In this document: positions 17,782 through 26,833 of the stretch, in pieces | How positions within the stretch are numbered: the stretch's first letter is position 1 | Layout: every line of letters starts with the position of its first letter | DNA from: Flavobacteriaceae bacterium | GTDB lineage: Bacteria; Bacteroidota; Bacteroidia; Flavobacteriales; Flavobacteriaceae | DNA: 64,000 bases | Assembly: GCA_002694465.1 (NCBI GenBank) | Contig: NZMG01000003.1 | Coordinates: forward strand, 310,436 to 374,435 | Direction: 5' to 3' | Notes under the pieces: model-generated | What the model was told of the DNA's origin: nothing | What the model saw: the letters and a program-made list of their open reading frames with translations, nothing else | Databases searched by the model: none | Made by a program: the position numbers and the translations under genes

Positions 17782-19095
17782 ATGTCCAAAACGGTATCTG
17801 GCTTTTCCAAAAAAACAAAAGAAGAAAAAATAGATTGGCTTGTCGCCCAATATTTAGATGGAAATTCAACATTAAAAAACACCTTAAAAAAATACTGGAA
17901 TGTAGATGCCTCGCTACAAAACCTACACGATGATTTTATAGAAAACACACTTACCAATTACTATTTACCCTTTGGTATTGCTCCTAATTTTAAAATTAAT
18001 GGAAGCATTTATGCCATCCCCATGGTCATAGAAGAAAGCTCGGTAGTGGCAGCAGCTAGTAACGCTGCCAAGTTTTGGAAAGATCGTGGCGGATTTAAAG
18101 CTGGAGTACTTTCCACACAAAAAAACGGACAGGTTCATTTTAATTTCTTCGGAAAGAAAGAAGATATAGAATCGTACTTTAAGGTAATAAAACCTACTCT
18201 TATTGAAGACATTGCTACGCTTCAGAAAAATATGCAGAAACGAGGCGGAGGACTTGTGGGCATTGAACTTAAAGATAGCACCCAAAAACTGAAAGGCTAC
18301 TATCAACTCCATTGCACTTTTGAAACGTTGGATGCCATGGGCGCCAATTTCATTAATAGTTGTTTAGAGCAATTTGCTAAAACCTTTGAAGCCCAAGCAC
18401 AGCACTTTGAAGCTTTTAAGAAAAGTAACGAATTTCCCGAAGTAGTGATGAGCATTCTCTCAAACTATGTTCCTAATTGTTTAGTAAAGGCTGAAGTAAG
18501 TTGTAAAGTAAATGAATTAGCAAACAACGGGATGGACGGAACAACCTTCGCCGAAAATTTTGTGCGTGCCATCGAGATTGCCAAGGTAGAGTCGCACCGA
18601 GCAGTTACCCACAACAAAGGTATTATGAACGGTATTGACGCCGTAATTTTGGCTACTGGGAATGATTTTAGAGCTGTGGAAGCCGGTGTACACGCCTATG
18701 CATCACGAGATGGCCATTACACAAGCTTAACCCACGCCAAAGTTGAAGGTGACACGTTTACATTTTGGATAGAAATTCCCTTAGCATTGGGCACTGTAGG
18801 CGGACTTACAACCCTACACCCACTCGTAAAGGTTGCTTTAGAGATATTACAAAAGCCATCGGCAAAAGAATTGATGCAACTAGTGGCGGTAGCAGGATTG
18901 GCTCAAAACTTTGCAGCGGTGCGTTCGCTAGTGACTACGGGAATCCAAAAAGGGCACATGAAAATGCACTTAATGAATATCCTTAACCAATTGGAAGCGA
19001 CAGAAACCGAAAAGAAACAAGCAGTTACCCATTTTAAAAAGCACACAATTTCACACAGCGATGTAGTGAATTATATTTCAACCCTTAGAAATTAA
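17782..19095 (+). CDS. mvaA: Hydroxymethylglutaryl-CoA reductase, class II
   Basis: A 437-residue cytoplasmic HMG-CoA reductase, interconverting HMG-CoA and mevalonate. Class II sequences are EESSVVAAASNAAKFW near residue 82, which includes the catalytic Glu, and VESHRAVTHNKGIMNGID near residue 272. GNDFRAVEAG then follows in the dinucleotide-binding part. The family is often named degradative, but Flavobacteria use the mevalonate route for isoprenoids, so a biosynthetic direction is likely here. The gene is followed after one base by a GHMP kinase, which supports a mevalonate-pathway role. Confidence 0.92.
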   Translation: MSKTVSGFSKKTKEEKIDWLVAQYLDGNSTLKNTLKKYWNVDASLQNLHDDFIENTLTNYYLPFGIAPNFKINGSIYAIPMVIEESSVVAAASNAAKFWKDRGGFKAGVLSTQKNGQVHFNFFGKKEDIESYFKVIKPTLIEDIATLQKNMQKRGGGLVGIELKDSTQKLKGYYQLHCTFETLDAMGANFINSCLEQFAKTFEAQAQHFEAFKKSNEFPEVVMSILSNYVPNCLVKAEVSCKVNELANNGMDGTTFAENFVRAIEIAKVESHRAVTHNKGIMNGIDAVILATGNDFRAVEAGVHAYASRDGHYTSLTHAKVEGDTFTFWIEIPLALGTVGGLTTLHPLVKVALEILQKPSAKELMQLVAVAGLAQNFAAVRSLVTTGIQKGHMKMHLMNILNQLEATETEKKQAVTHFKKHTISHSDVVNYISTLRN

Positions 19096-19096
19096 T

Positions 19097-19990
19097 TTGA
19101 AAACCTTTTACAGCAACGGAAAGTTATTGCTCACAGGAGAATATGTAGTTTTGGATGGCGCCAAAGCACTTGCTATTCCTACTAAAAAAGGGCAATCCTT
19201 AACGGTTGAAGCTTCAGAAAAAAAAGGAGTACACTGGAAAAGTCTAGATGAAAAGGGAACTGTTTGGTTTAAAGCTACTTTTAGTTTAGATACATCCATT
19301 TCTGAAAAAGAAGACAAGGTGTTGTTTCAGCTAATTCAAATTTTAAAAGAAGCACAGAAACTAAATCCTTCTTTTTTAGCGGAAGAAAATTACAAGGTTA
19401 CTACAATGTTAGATTTTCCTAGAAATTGGGGTTTGGGCACCTCATCGACACTGATCAATAATATTGCGCAATGGGCAGAAGTGGACGCTTTTAAACTACT
19501 TCAAAATAGTTTTGGTGGAAGTGGGTATGATATTGCAGCCGCACAAAATAGCACACCCATTATATATCAGTTGAAAAATGGCAACCCCAAAGTTGAACCA
19601 GTTAAATTGAATTGGGACTTTACCGAAAGTCTATTCTTTGTACACCTCAACCAAAAACAAGATAGTAAAGAGGGTATTGCGCACTACAAAAAAGAAAAGG
19701 TGTCTGCTACTGTCATTTCTGAAATAAGTTTTATTACAGAAAAATTAATTTCCTGTAAGACCTTAAAAGAGTTTGAAGCCTTACTAAACCAACATGAAGA
19801 ATTAATTTCTCTATCTATTGGGCTACCTACTGTAAAAGAACAACTATTCTCAGATTATCCAAAAGCCATCAAAAGCCTAGGCGCTTGGGGGGGTGATTTT
19901 GTATTGGCTGCAGGAAATGAAATGGACCGAAGCTATTTTAGAAAAAAAGGATTTACTACTATTGTATCATACCGAGATATGATTCAATAA
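19097..19990 (+). CDS. GYDIA-type GHMP kinase (mevalonate-kinase-like)
   Basis: A 297-residue kinase of the GHMP fold. The start is a TTG at 19097, one base after the reductase stop; it is chosen because MKTFYSNGKLLLTGEYVVL reproduces the conserved N-terminus exactly and no ATG is available there. The ATP-binding motif appears as PRNWGLGTSSTL and the family signature as GGSGYDIA. Coupling to HMG-CoA reductase suggests phosphorylation of mevalonate or a derivative. The exact substrate is not settled by sequence. The transcript ends at a strong hairpin immediately after the stop. Confidence 0.88.
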   Translation: MKTFYSNGKLLLTGEYVVLDGAKALAIPTKKGQSLTVEASEKKGVHWKSLDEKGTVWFKATFSLDTSISEKEDKVLFQLIQILKEAQKLNPSFLAEENYKVTTMLDFPRNWGLGTSSTLINNIAQWAEVDAFKLLQNSFGGSGYDIAAAQNSTPIIYQLKNGNPKVEPVKLNWDFTESLFFVHLNQKQDSKEGIAHYKKEKVSATVISEISFITEKLISCKTLKEFEALLNQHEELISLSIGLPTVKEQLFSDYPKAIKSLGAWGGDFVLAAGNEMDRSYFRKKGFTTIVSYRDMIQ

Positions 19991-20018
19991 AAAAACCCGC
20001 TTATTCAGCGGGTTTTTT
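19990..20018. terminator. Bidirectional rho-independent terminator
   Basis: The perfect 11-base arms aaaaaacccgc (19990-20000) and gcgggtttttt (20008-20018) flank a 7-base loop. It lies between the converging GHMP kinase and PpiD-like genes, with U-tracts in both directions. Confidence 0.9.
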
Positions 20019-20036
20019 ATTCTTTTAAAATATCAT

Positions 20037-22106
20037 TTAGTAAAAATCGGCGCGGTTATCTTCGATGTCCGCTGCTTTTCTAAGGGCACTAAATACTTTA
20101 GTGTTTACTGTTGAAGCATTTATAGAAGCCTTTAATTGGTTTACATAAGAGGCATAGTTATCTAGGGCGGGTGCCTCACTTTTAGAAAGGACACGCACTA
20201 CAAAAACTCCAGTTTCACCATCGATAATTGGAGTGGTTTCTCCAGCTGCTTTTCCAAAAGCCATTCCAACCACGTAAGGTTCTGTTCCTGCATCTGCAAT
20301 CGTTGGCGTTGAACGCGTTAATGCACTCGCCGTTTTAACAGCTACGTTTTGGCTCGTTGCCATTTCCTGTAAAGTGCTACCTGTAATACTTTCACGAATT
20401 TTTTGTGCCTTTTTCTGCTTTCTTAAAATAGGAGTTACGGTAACAGAAGCTTCGGCAACACTCATTAAGGCTTTTTTGTCGCTTTTTCGAGTTAATTGCA
20501 CTACTACATAAGCATCATTAATATTAAAACGCTTCACGTCTCCAACGCTACTTCCTTCTTCAAAGGCCCAATTAACGATAGTACGGTTATTACCAATTCC
20601 AGGAATATTAGAATCTAACTTCCCTATTTTATTTACTGGTTTTGGAGTTAATCCTTTTTCCTCGGCAGTTTTAGTGAAATCTGCATTACGAACCGCTTCT
20701 TCAAATTTAGCCGATTCGCTAAATACTTGTGTTAAGGTAGCTTCAGAAGGTTCAATCTCTTTAACCACAGTGGCTACCTTATAAGCATCTTTTTTGTTTT
20801 TTTGACCCTCTACTTCAATTAAGTGGTATCCAAACTGTGTTTCAACAACACCCATATCCCCTACATTCTTTTCAAAACAGAAATCACGGAACGGCCCCAC
20901 CATAGTATTGTAAGCAAACCAATCGTAATGCCCTCCTTTTTCAATACTTCCTTGGTCTGAAGAATATTTCTTTACAAAATCTCCAAATTTAGACTTGTTC
21001 TTTTTTAGCTCCACTAAAAGGCTATCGGCAAGTGCCTTTGCTTGTTCTGGTGTACGTGTAATACTGTCGGTTCTACTTAAGCCTACAGGAATTAAAATAT
21101 GTCTAGCCTCAACTGAATCTGGTAATTGAATGGTTTTAATTACTTTAGATAAGTTGAGTGTTTTATCTACATTAAAAGGACCATATACGGTTCCTATAGG
21201 AATATTTAACAGGGTGTCTTTTAAAGAAGGAGGTAAATCCTTTTTGAAGAACCATCTATCTACAAAAGCACTTTCAGATTCATTGTTAACAAATTGAATG
21301 GGGTCTTCTGAAGCTGCAAAATCTTCTTTTAATTTAGCCATTTCTCCTTTAGCAGCTTCGATATCTTCCATAGAAGGTTCTTCACTAAAAGAAATGTACT
21401 GAATGTCCACCATAGGCTCTACTTCATATTTCGATGGATTCTTACGCACATAGGCTTCAATTTCGGCATCGGTTACAGGAACATCTTCGTCTGCAATTTT
21501 AGTATAGGGTATTTGAACATATTCGATATTTATTTTATCATTTTCGAAATGATATTGTTGCTCCCCTTCAGCAATGGTAACCGCAAGTCCGCTGGTCACT
21601 AAATTAGCATAATTAGATTGCAAAATGTTTTCTCGTACTCCATTGATGTAGGCATCCCACTGACCTCTCGCAGTAGCGTCATTTTGAATACTAGCTACAT
21701 ACTCTATAACTCTTGCCTCGCTATAAATTCCATTTTCATCTTGAAAAGTAGGATTACCCGATAAACTTAAAGCAAGGGTCTCGTTTAATTGCTCTTCACT
21801 TACACCCAAACCTAACTCTTCGGCTTGTTGCTTGTATAAAATTCTTCTTAGCTCGGTTTCCCAAACAGTATTCATTGCCTGATACGGATTTGCATTAGGA
21901 CCTAAGGATCTCTGGCGCTCCTCTACTTTCCCCATAAAGTCTTCTCTGGAGATTTCGGTTCCATTTACAGAAGCTACCACATTCTGAGTAGAAGCACTGC
22001 TACCTCCTTTGTTTATGATATCACTTAAAATGAATGCAAATAATGCTAATGCTATAATAAGAATAAGGAAAAATCCTCTTTTTCGAATACTATTTAATAT
22101 TGCCAT
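20037..22106 (-). CDS. PpiD/SurA-like periplasmic peptidyl-prolyl isomerase
   Basis: A 689-residue membrane-anchored folding helper. The N-terminus (MAILNSIRKRG then a helix ILIIALALFAFILSDII) matches the PpiD layout: a short cytoplasmic segment, one helix, and a large periplasmic part. A SurA_N-like chaperone region spans about residues 40-230. A parvulin domain starts at ARHILIPVG (about residue 335) and ends in GYHLIEVEGQKNKKD. The C-terminal part is poorly conserved. It is the last gene of the leftward envelope cluster and ends at the shared terminator. It likely assists outer-membrane protein folding. Confidence 0.9.
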   Translation of the reverse strand: MAILNSIRKRGFFLILIIALALFAFILSDIINKGGSSASTQNVVASVNGTEISREDFMGKVEERQRSLGPNANPYQAMNTVWETELRRILYKQQAEELGLGVSEEQLNETLALSLSGNPTFQDENGIYSEARVIEYVASIQNDATARGQWDAYINGVRENILQSNYANLVTSGLAVTIAEGEQQYHFENDKINIEYVQIPYTKIADEDVPVTDAEIEAYVRKNPSKYEVEPMVDIQYISFSEEPSMEDIEAAKGEMAKLKEDFAASEDPIQFVNNESESAFVDRWFFKKDLPPSLKDTLLNIPIGTVYGPFNVDKTLNLSKVIKTIQLPDSVEARHILIPVGLSRTDSITRTPEQAKALADSLLVELKKNKSKFGDFVKKYSSDQGSIEKGGHYDWFAYNTMVGPFRDFCFEKNVGDMGVVETQFGYHLIEVEGQKNKKDAYKVATVVKEIEPSEATLTQVFSESAKFEEAVRNADFTKTAEEKGLTPKPVNKIGKLDSNIPGIGNNRTIVNWAFEEGSSVGDVKRFNINDAYVVVQLTRKSDKKALMSVAEASVTVTPILRKQKKAQKIRESITGSTLQEMATSQNVAVKTASALTRSTPTIADAGTEPYVVGMAFGKAAGETTPIIDGETGVFVVRVLSKSEAPALDNYASYVNQLKASINASTVNTKVFSALRKAADIEDNRADFY

Positions 22107-22195
22107 TTTTCTTGAAAATTAATAGGGGGCGAAAATACCATTTTCAAACGATTTATAAAAAATCTAGGGTAAAAAAAACAGGGAATTTTTTAAAA

Positions 22196-23449
22196 TTAGT
22201 TTTGTGATAGCTTTTTTAACTCAACTAGCTCAATCTTAGTGCTTGATACTTCTAAAATTTTAAAAGAATATCCATCAATATCTACCGTTTCATTCTGTTC
22301 TGGAATTTCTTCGGTAAAGTTAACGATAAGCCCTCCTAAAGTTTCATAATTTTCGCCTTCGGGAAGATCAAATTTATATTCTTCATTTAGATAATCTACT
22401 TCTAGGCGTGCAGAAAATTTATAATGGTCTGGCCCTAGTTCTTCCTCCCTTAATTCTACAGAGTCGTGTTCGTCTTCAATTTCACCAAAGAGTTCTTCAA
22501 TAATATCTTCGACGGTTATTAGACCTGCTGTCCCACCATACTCATCTATAACCACAGCAATACTTTTTCGCTTTCTTGTTAAGATATTAAGTACATCTTT
22601 TGCCCAAATAGTTTCAGGAACAAAAACCACGGGCATCAATTCTTTTTTTATAGTCGAAGGGTTTTTAAACAGTTCAAAACTATGGACATACCCCATAATA
22701 TCATCGATATTATCTTTATACACCAAGATTTTTGAAAGCCCTGTTTCTGTAAATATTTTACCCAATTCTTTGGGTGTTGTTTCGACGTCCACCGCAATAA
22801 TTTCGGTACGTGGAATCATCACCTCTCTTGCTTTTACTTCGGAAAACTCTAAAGCATTCTGAAAGATTTGAATTTCGGTATCCAATTCATCTCGCTGTTC
22901 AAAACTTTCCATTTGTTCAGTAATATAATTACCCAATTCTACTTTACTGAAACTTAATTGTACAGCATCGCCTTCGGTTTTAAAAAACACTTTTAAGACC
23001 AAATCTGATATCCAAATAATGAATTCGGAAATTACCGAAAACAACACGTAAAATAGATAGCCAGGAAGTGCAAATATTTTTACCAATTGGTTAGCATATA
23101 TCTGAAAAAACACCTTTGGAAGAAACTCTGCTGTTAGTAAAATAATAATGGTGGAGATAACTGTTTGCAACAACAAACCAGCTATTCCGTCTATGGGAAT
23201 GGCACGCATTAAAACATCTCCCATAAAAAACCCATACACTACCAAGGCAATATTATTCCCCACCAGCATGGTGGCAATAAATTTTGAAGGACGTTTCGTA
23301 ATCTTTTTTAAGATCGTAGCAAGAAAGTTATTTTGCTTTTTTTCAATTTCAATATGGATTTTATTGGCCGAAACATAGGCAATTTCCATTCCTGAAAAGA
23401 AAGCCGAAAAGAGTAAAGAAAGTACAATAATAAGTATGGAATAGTCCAT
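22196..23449 (-). CDS. CNNM/CorC-HlyC family membrane protein with CBS pair
   Basis: A 417-residue protein with an N-terminal CNNM (DUF21) membrane domain of about four helices, starting MDYSILIIVLSLLFSAFFSG. A CBS domain pair follows (about residues 200-330, including YGGTAGLITVEDIIEEL), then a C-terminal CorC_HlyC domain (FSARLEVDYLNEEY onward). The family is linked to magnesium or other divalent-cation efflux; older annotations call it a haemolysin. GldE, a gliding protein of Flavobacteria, belongs to the same family, but nothing here shows gliding function. It directly follows a 66-residue membrane protein in the leftward cluster. Confidence 0.9.
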   Translation of the reverse strand: MDYSILIIVLSLLFSAFFSGMEIAYVSANKIHIEIEKKQNNFLATILKKITKRPSKFIATMLVGNNIALVVYGFFMGDVLMRAIPIDGIAGLLLQTVISTIIILLTAEFLPKVFFQIYANQLVKIFALPGYLFYVLFSVISEFIIWISDLVLKVFFKTEGDAVQLSFSKVELGNYITEQMESFEQRDELDTEIQIFQNALEFSEVKAREVMIPRTEIIAVDVETTPKELGKIFTETGLSKILVYKDNIDDIMGYVHSFELFKNPSTIKKELMPVVFVPETIWAKDVLNILTRKRKSIAVVIDEYGGTAGLITVEDIIEELFGEIEDEHDSVELREEELGPDHYKFSARLEVDYLNEEYKFDLPEGENYETLGGLIVNFTEEIPEQNETVDIDGYSFKILEVSSTKIELVELKKLSQN

Positions 23450-23650
23450 TTATTGGTCTTGATTTCGTTTTTCTATGTTTTTTCTAAACTTACGTTTAAA
23501 GAAAAACATAAAAATAGCAACTACGCCAAAGAAAACAAAGATATAAGCACGTTCTCTATTTGTATCCCAATTGGTAATAACCAAATAGGCAGAAAATAAT
23601 GCCATGGCAACGTATGCAAATTCGAAAAAGCGGTAAATTTTATTGCCCAT
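23450..23650 (-). CDS. Small two-helix membrane protein
   Basis: A 66-residue protein with two hydrophobic helices (FEFAYVAMALFSAYLVITN and AYIFVFFGVVAIFMFFF) and a strongly basic tail (KRKFRKNIEKRNQDQ). It overlaps the start of the CNNM gene region by abutting it and overlaps lptC by 11 bases. I recognise no family. The overlap on one side and abutment on the other indicate a real co-translated gene. Confidence 0.78.
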   Translation of the reverse strand: MGNKIYRFFEFAYVAMALFSAYLVITNWDTNRERAYIFVFFGVVAIFMFFFKRKFRKNIEKRNQDQ

Positions 23651-24218
23651 TAGGAGTGTCGTTTTGTTTTTGATCTATTAGTTGAACACCATCGTTCTTT
23701 CGTGACAAAAATACGGTAAAATCTTCATTTGCATCAAATCGAGCTCCATCATTAAATGAACCATCGCTAAAAGTGATTCTATAGGGCTGGTCTGTAAATA
23801 CCCATTTGTTGTTTTGATCCCAGTACAATTGTTGTGCATTCAATACATTACCATCGGCCGTGGTTAACACCACATTTTCTCTAAGGTCAACAATTCCTGT
23901 TTCATTAAAGCGTATGGCATAATCTGAAATAACAGTACTTTTTTTGTCTTTATCAAAAAAATGAACTTCAATGCCCTCAGGAAACTCTTGGTATGAAAAT
24001 TCCAAATTTGAATAATCTAGAAGTTTCGGCGCCATTAAATTCGTTACAACCCTACCAGAGTCTGTGTAAAATAGATTTACACCTACTCCTTCTGATGAAG
24101 GCATACCATCCTTTAAATTTAGCTTTTGAACGTTTTGATAATTTCCTTCACATGCAAAAAGCGTGATGGTTATAAAAATAACTACCACGCTTTTAAAACT
24201 ATAAAGGTTTTTATTCAT
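23640..24218 (-). CDS. lptC: LPS export protein LptC
   Basis: A 192-residue lipoprotein (lipobox LFAC, followed by EGNYQNVQKLN). LptC receives LPS from the inner-membrane LptBFG extractor and passes it to the LptA bridge. The beta-jellyroll shows FYTDSGRVVTNLMAPKLLDYS and FDKDKKSTVISDYAIRF, typical of Bacteroidota LptC, where the membrane anchor is a lipid instead of a helix. It lies one base after the TPR gene. A short membrane protein follows with overlap. Confidence 0.88.
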   Translation of the reverse strand: MNKNLYSFKSVVVIFITITLFACEGNYQNVQKLNLKDGMPSSEGVGVNLFYTDSGRVVTNLMAPKLLDYSNLEFSYQEFPEGIEVHFFDKDKKSTVISDYAIRFNETGIVDLRENVVLTTADGNVLNAQQLYWDQNNKWVFTDQPYRITFSDGSFNDGARFDANEDFTVFLSRKNDGVQLIDQKQNDTPNGQ

Positions 24219-24219
24219 G

Positions 24220-25575
24220 TTATAGATTAGGAACTCTCACGCTTCCACCAACCCAACAACTAAATGAAATTGTTTGTCCTGCTTTACCAGCGCTGAAAAT
24301 ATCACTTTTACTAGGTGCTCTTTGCATATAACTGCTGGCTGCATCTCTAGCAGTAGAAGCAATAGAACCGTCTACTCTAGCTGCCTTATTTGCCATTTCT
24401 GCTGCTTTCCAATTGATTGCTCTTTTTTCGAAGGGTGTATTTCCACAATCATTAGAACTTTGAGCATACATTTGAGCTATTTTTAAATAACATACTCCAA
24501 AAGATGGCTTTTGCTCAACTGATTTTAAATAATAGCTTCTTGCACTACTAAAGCTTCCTTTTTTACGATAATCTTCAGCTATGGTGTAAAGATATTTTGC
24601 TTTATCATTAGGATTTGTTTCCAACTCAACTGCTTGATCGTAGTACTTTCTTGCTTCGCTTCCTTTTCCATCCTTCTCTGCAAGTCTACCTAAATAGAAG
24701 GCAGATTTAGCTGAAGGATCCAACTTGTGTAACTGTTGTACCATTTGAAAAAATAGACCTGTTTCACAGTCTTTTGCATTTAGCTTTCCAGCGGCACTTC
24801 GTAACCAAGCTACATCATTTTTGCGAGCTTCAAAATTTCTCTCATATAAAGGAATAAGATTATCACAATCTGCAATAGAACCTAATTTAGCATCCACACT
24901 TCCTTTAATTTGACCGTAGTAGCCTACATTCTTTTCGTAAGCTTCAAGCTTATCTTGTTCTTTTTTAGTAAGAGTTGCACCATTTTCCTGCTTATCTAAT
25001 AATTGAGTAAGCTTTTCTGCATAATTTCCTTCTTCTTTTTCAATCTTTTCTTGAATTACATCATAAAGATCAAAAACCTCCTGAATATCTTTTTGTCCAT
25101 CATCAAATAAATCTTTTGCTAAAGAAAAATAAGTATAAATTCTTTTTGGGCTTGTAAAGTTTTCTTCGTCTCTTTTAAAGGCTTTATCAAAAGCCTTAAA
25201 TTGCTCCATCTTTGTTCCTATACCATTATCGTAGCGTATTTGGGCAATATCTGACAAGATATCCCCTTCTTTACTTTTACTAGCATAATATTTTAAACGC
25301 AAATCGTATGCCTTTTCAAGATCGGTAATTTTGCCTTTATCTCCTTTCTCAATAAAATATTCGAACATCTTTACAGCGTATTGATAGGTAGCCAAGCTGT
25401 ATTGAGGACAATCATTGATTACTTTTTCATAATGTGGTAGAGCCGCTTCATAATTTTTCGCTTTCGCAGGCTCAATAAATAATGATGCAGTAGTTACACA
25501 AGGATCCTGTGCTTGTACTTTTCCAAAAAAGGAGAAAGCCAATACTGCAAAAAATAAAGTAACTTTCGTTTTCAT
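24220..25575 (-). CDS. Exported tetratricopeptide-repeat protein
   Basis: A 451-residue periplasmic protein. The ATG at 25575 gives a clean signal peptide (MKTKVTLFFAVLAFSFFG then KVQAQ); an open frame runs further up to 25629, but those residues do not look like a signal. TPR-like helices include YEAALPHYEKVINDCPQYS and, near the C-terminus, KAKYLYTIAEDYRKKGSFS. It is probably a scaffold for protein contacts. Its place between an outer-membrane protein and lptC hints at an envelope-assembly role, but no function is shown. Confidence 0.85.
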   Translation of the reverse strand: MKTKVTLFFAVLAFSFFGKVQAQDPCVTTASLFIEPAKAKNYEAALPHYEKVINDCPQYSLATYQYAVKMFEYFIEKGDKGKITDLEKAYDLRLKYYASKSKEGDILSDIAQIRYDNGIGTKMEQFKAFDKAFKRDEENFTSPKRIYTYFSLAKDLFDDGQKDIQEVFDLYDVIQEKIEKEEGNYAEKLTQLLDKQENGATLTKKEQDKLEAYEKNVGYYGQIKGSVDAKLGSIADCDNLIPLYERNFEARKNDVAWLRSAAGKLNAKDCETGLFFQMVQQLHKLDPSAKSAFYLGRLAEKDGKGSEARKYYDQAVELETNPNDKAKYLYTIAEDYRKKGSFSSARSYYLKSVEQKPSFGVCYLKIAQMYAQSSNDCGNTPFEKRAINWKAAEMANKAARVDGSIASTARDAASSYMQRAPSKSDIFSAGKAGQTISFSCWVGGSVRVPNL

Positions 25576-25594
25576 TTTGTTAGTGTTTATCGTA

Positions 25595-26833
25595 TTAATC
25601 ATAAAGTCTTTTTTCAAACCATTTGTCATTTAAGGAAAGGCTAATAAAGATATTAAAAAAAGATTCTTCTACCAGCCCATTGTTCTTTGTTCCTCTTTTC
25701 CCTAGTTCTAATCCAAGGTTAATATTGGAGAACGTTCTTCCCATTGGTAATCCCAGTCCAAAAGATATGCCAAACTCATTAATAGACTCACTATTAATAT
25801 TAAGCCCAGTCTGCTCAAAACGGAATCCACCTCTATAAACAACTCTTTTCCAATAACTTGAAAAAGAATTGTATTCTGGAATATAAAAACCTCCTATTCT
25901 AAATTTAGAGGCATCTTCAAATATAACGTTTTCCAATTCAAAAGTCCTATTGGTAAGGTTACTCGTTTTTTGAGTTGAAAACTCTCCTCCTATAAACCAG
26001 TTTTTAGGCGCTCCAATTCCAGCACCCAACGTAATTTGGGATGGAAAGGTAAAATCTGTATCCTCAACCGTAATTTCCCGTAAATCAATATCTGCCGTAT
26101 TTCCATTCCCCAGGACTAAAAAGGTCGAAAGCGTTCTTCCATTCTCCGATTTAAAATCTGTTTCTGGAGTATAGGTAAGGGAAGACATAAATTCCAATTT
26201 CTCAGAAACCTTTTTCTTATAAAGGGCCCCAAGATTAAAACTAAATCCTTTCAAATCTGATCGGTTTATTTCTTTGGTCCCTAATTGAATATCTTCTTGT
26301 GTAGAAAGTGTAGTATTTTCAATGTTTCCAAAGTCATAATTCGCTTCTAAACCAACACTTAACTCTGGTGTTATTTCATATCCTAAAGCAAAAAATGCTT
26401 TATTAAGCCCTCCCTCTCCAGAATATTGGGTTGTGGTAGGACCATTTGTGTTTTCCAATTTATATCCTGTAGAAGTATAGGGTATTAATCCAAAACTTGC
26501 TCCAAATTTCCCCATGGGGATACCAATGGCGAGATAATCTAAAGTAGTGGTAGTTGCTTTTTGGCTTTCCTCTGAAGTCGCAATGGTATTAACCCGATGA
26601 CTTCCAGATATGGAATAATTTACTAAGCGTAAGCCAGCAATCCCTGCAGGATTTTGAATATTAATGTGGATGCTATCTGAGTAAACCCCAATACCACCCA
26701 TGCTCCTATTTTCTACTGTACCCTTAAATTTTAAGTTTCCTATTCCAAAAAAGGAATAAGGAGACGTAGTCCCTTGCTGTGCTACAGAAAGGGTTGTAAT
26801 TAAAAGAGCAATACCTATTAAAAAGTGCTTCAA
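25595..26833 (-). CDS. Outer-membrane beta-barrel protein (FadL/PorV-like)
   Basis: A 412-residue protein with a signal peptide (MKHFLIGIALLITTLSVAQ), then SPYSFFGIGNL and many alternating strands ending in an aromatic-rich strand. ENRSMGGIGVYSDS and NIQNPAGIAGL resemble the N-terminal part of FadL and PorV-type barrels of Bacteroidota. The substrate is unknown; long-chain hydrophobic compounds or a protein-secretion accessory role are possible. It overlaps coaX by four bases (ATGA) and precedes the TPR gene by about 20 bases. Confidence 0.8.
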   Translation of the reverse strand: MKHFLIGIALLITTLSVAQQGTTSPYSFFGIGNLKFKGTVENRSMGGIGVYSDSIHINIQNPAGIAGLRLVNYSISGSHRVNTIATSEESQKATTTTLDYLAIGIPMGKFGASFGLIPYTSTGYKLENTNGPTTTQYSGEGGLNKAFFALGYEITPELSVGLEANYDFGNIENTTLSTQEDIQLGTKEINRSDLKGFSFNLGALYKKKVSEKLEFMSSLTYTPETDFKSENGRTLSTFLVLGNGNTADIDLREITVEDTDFTFPSQITLGAGIGAPKNWFIGGEFSTQKTSNLTNRTFELENVIFEDASKFRIGGFYIPEYNSFSSYWKRVVYRGGFRFEQTGLNINSESINEFGISFGLGLPMGRTFSNINLGLELGKRGTKNNGLVEESFFNIFISLSLNDKWFEKRLYD

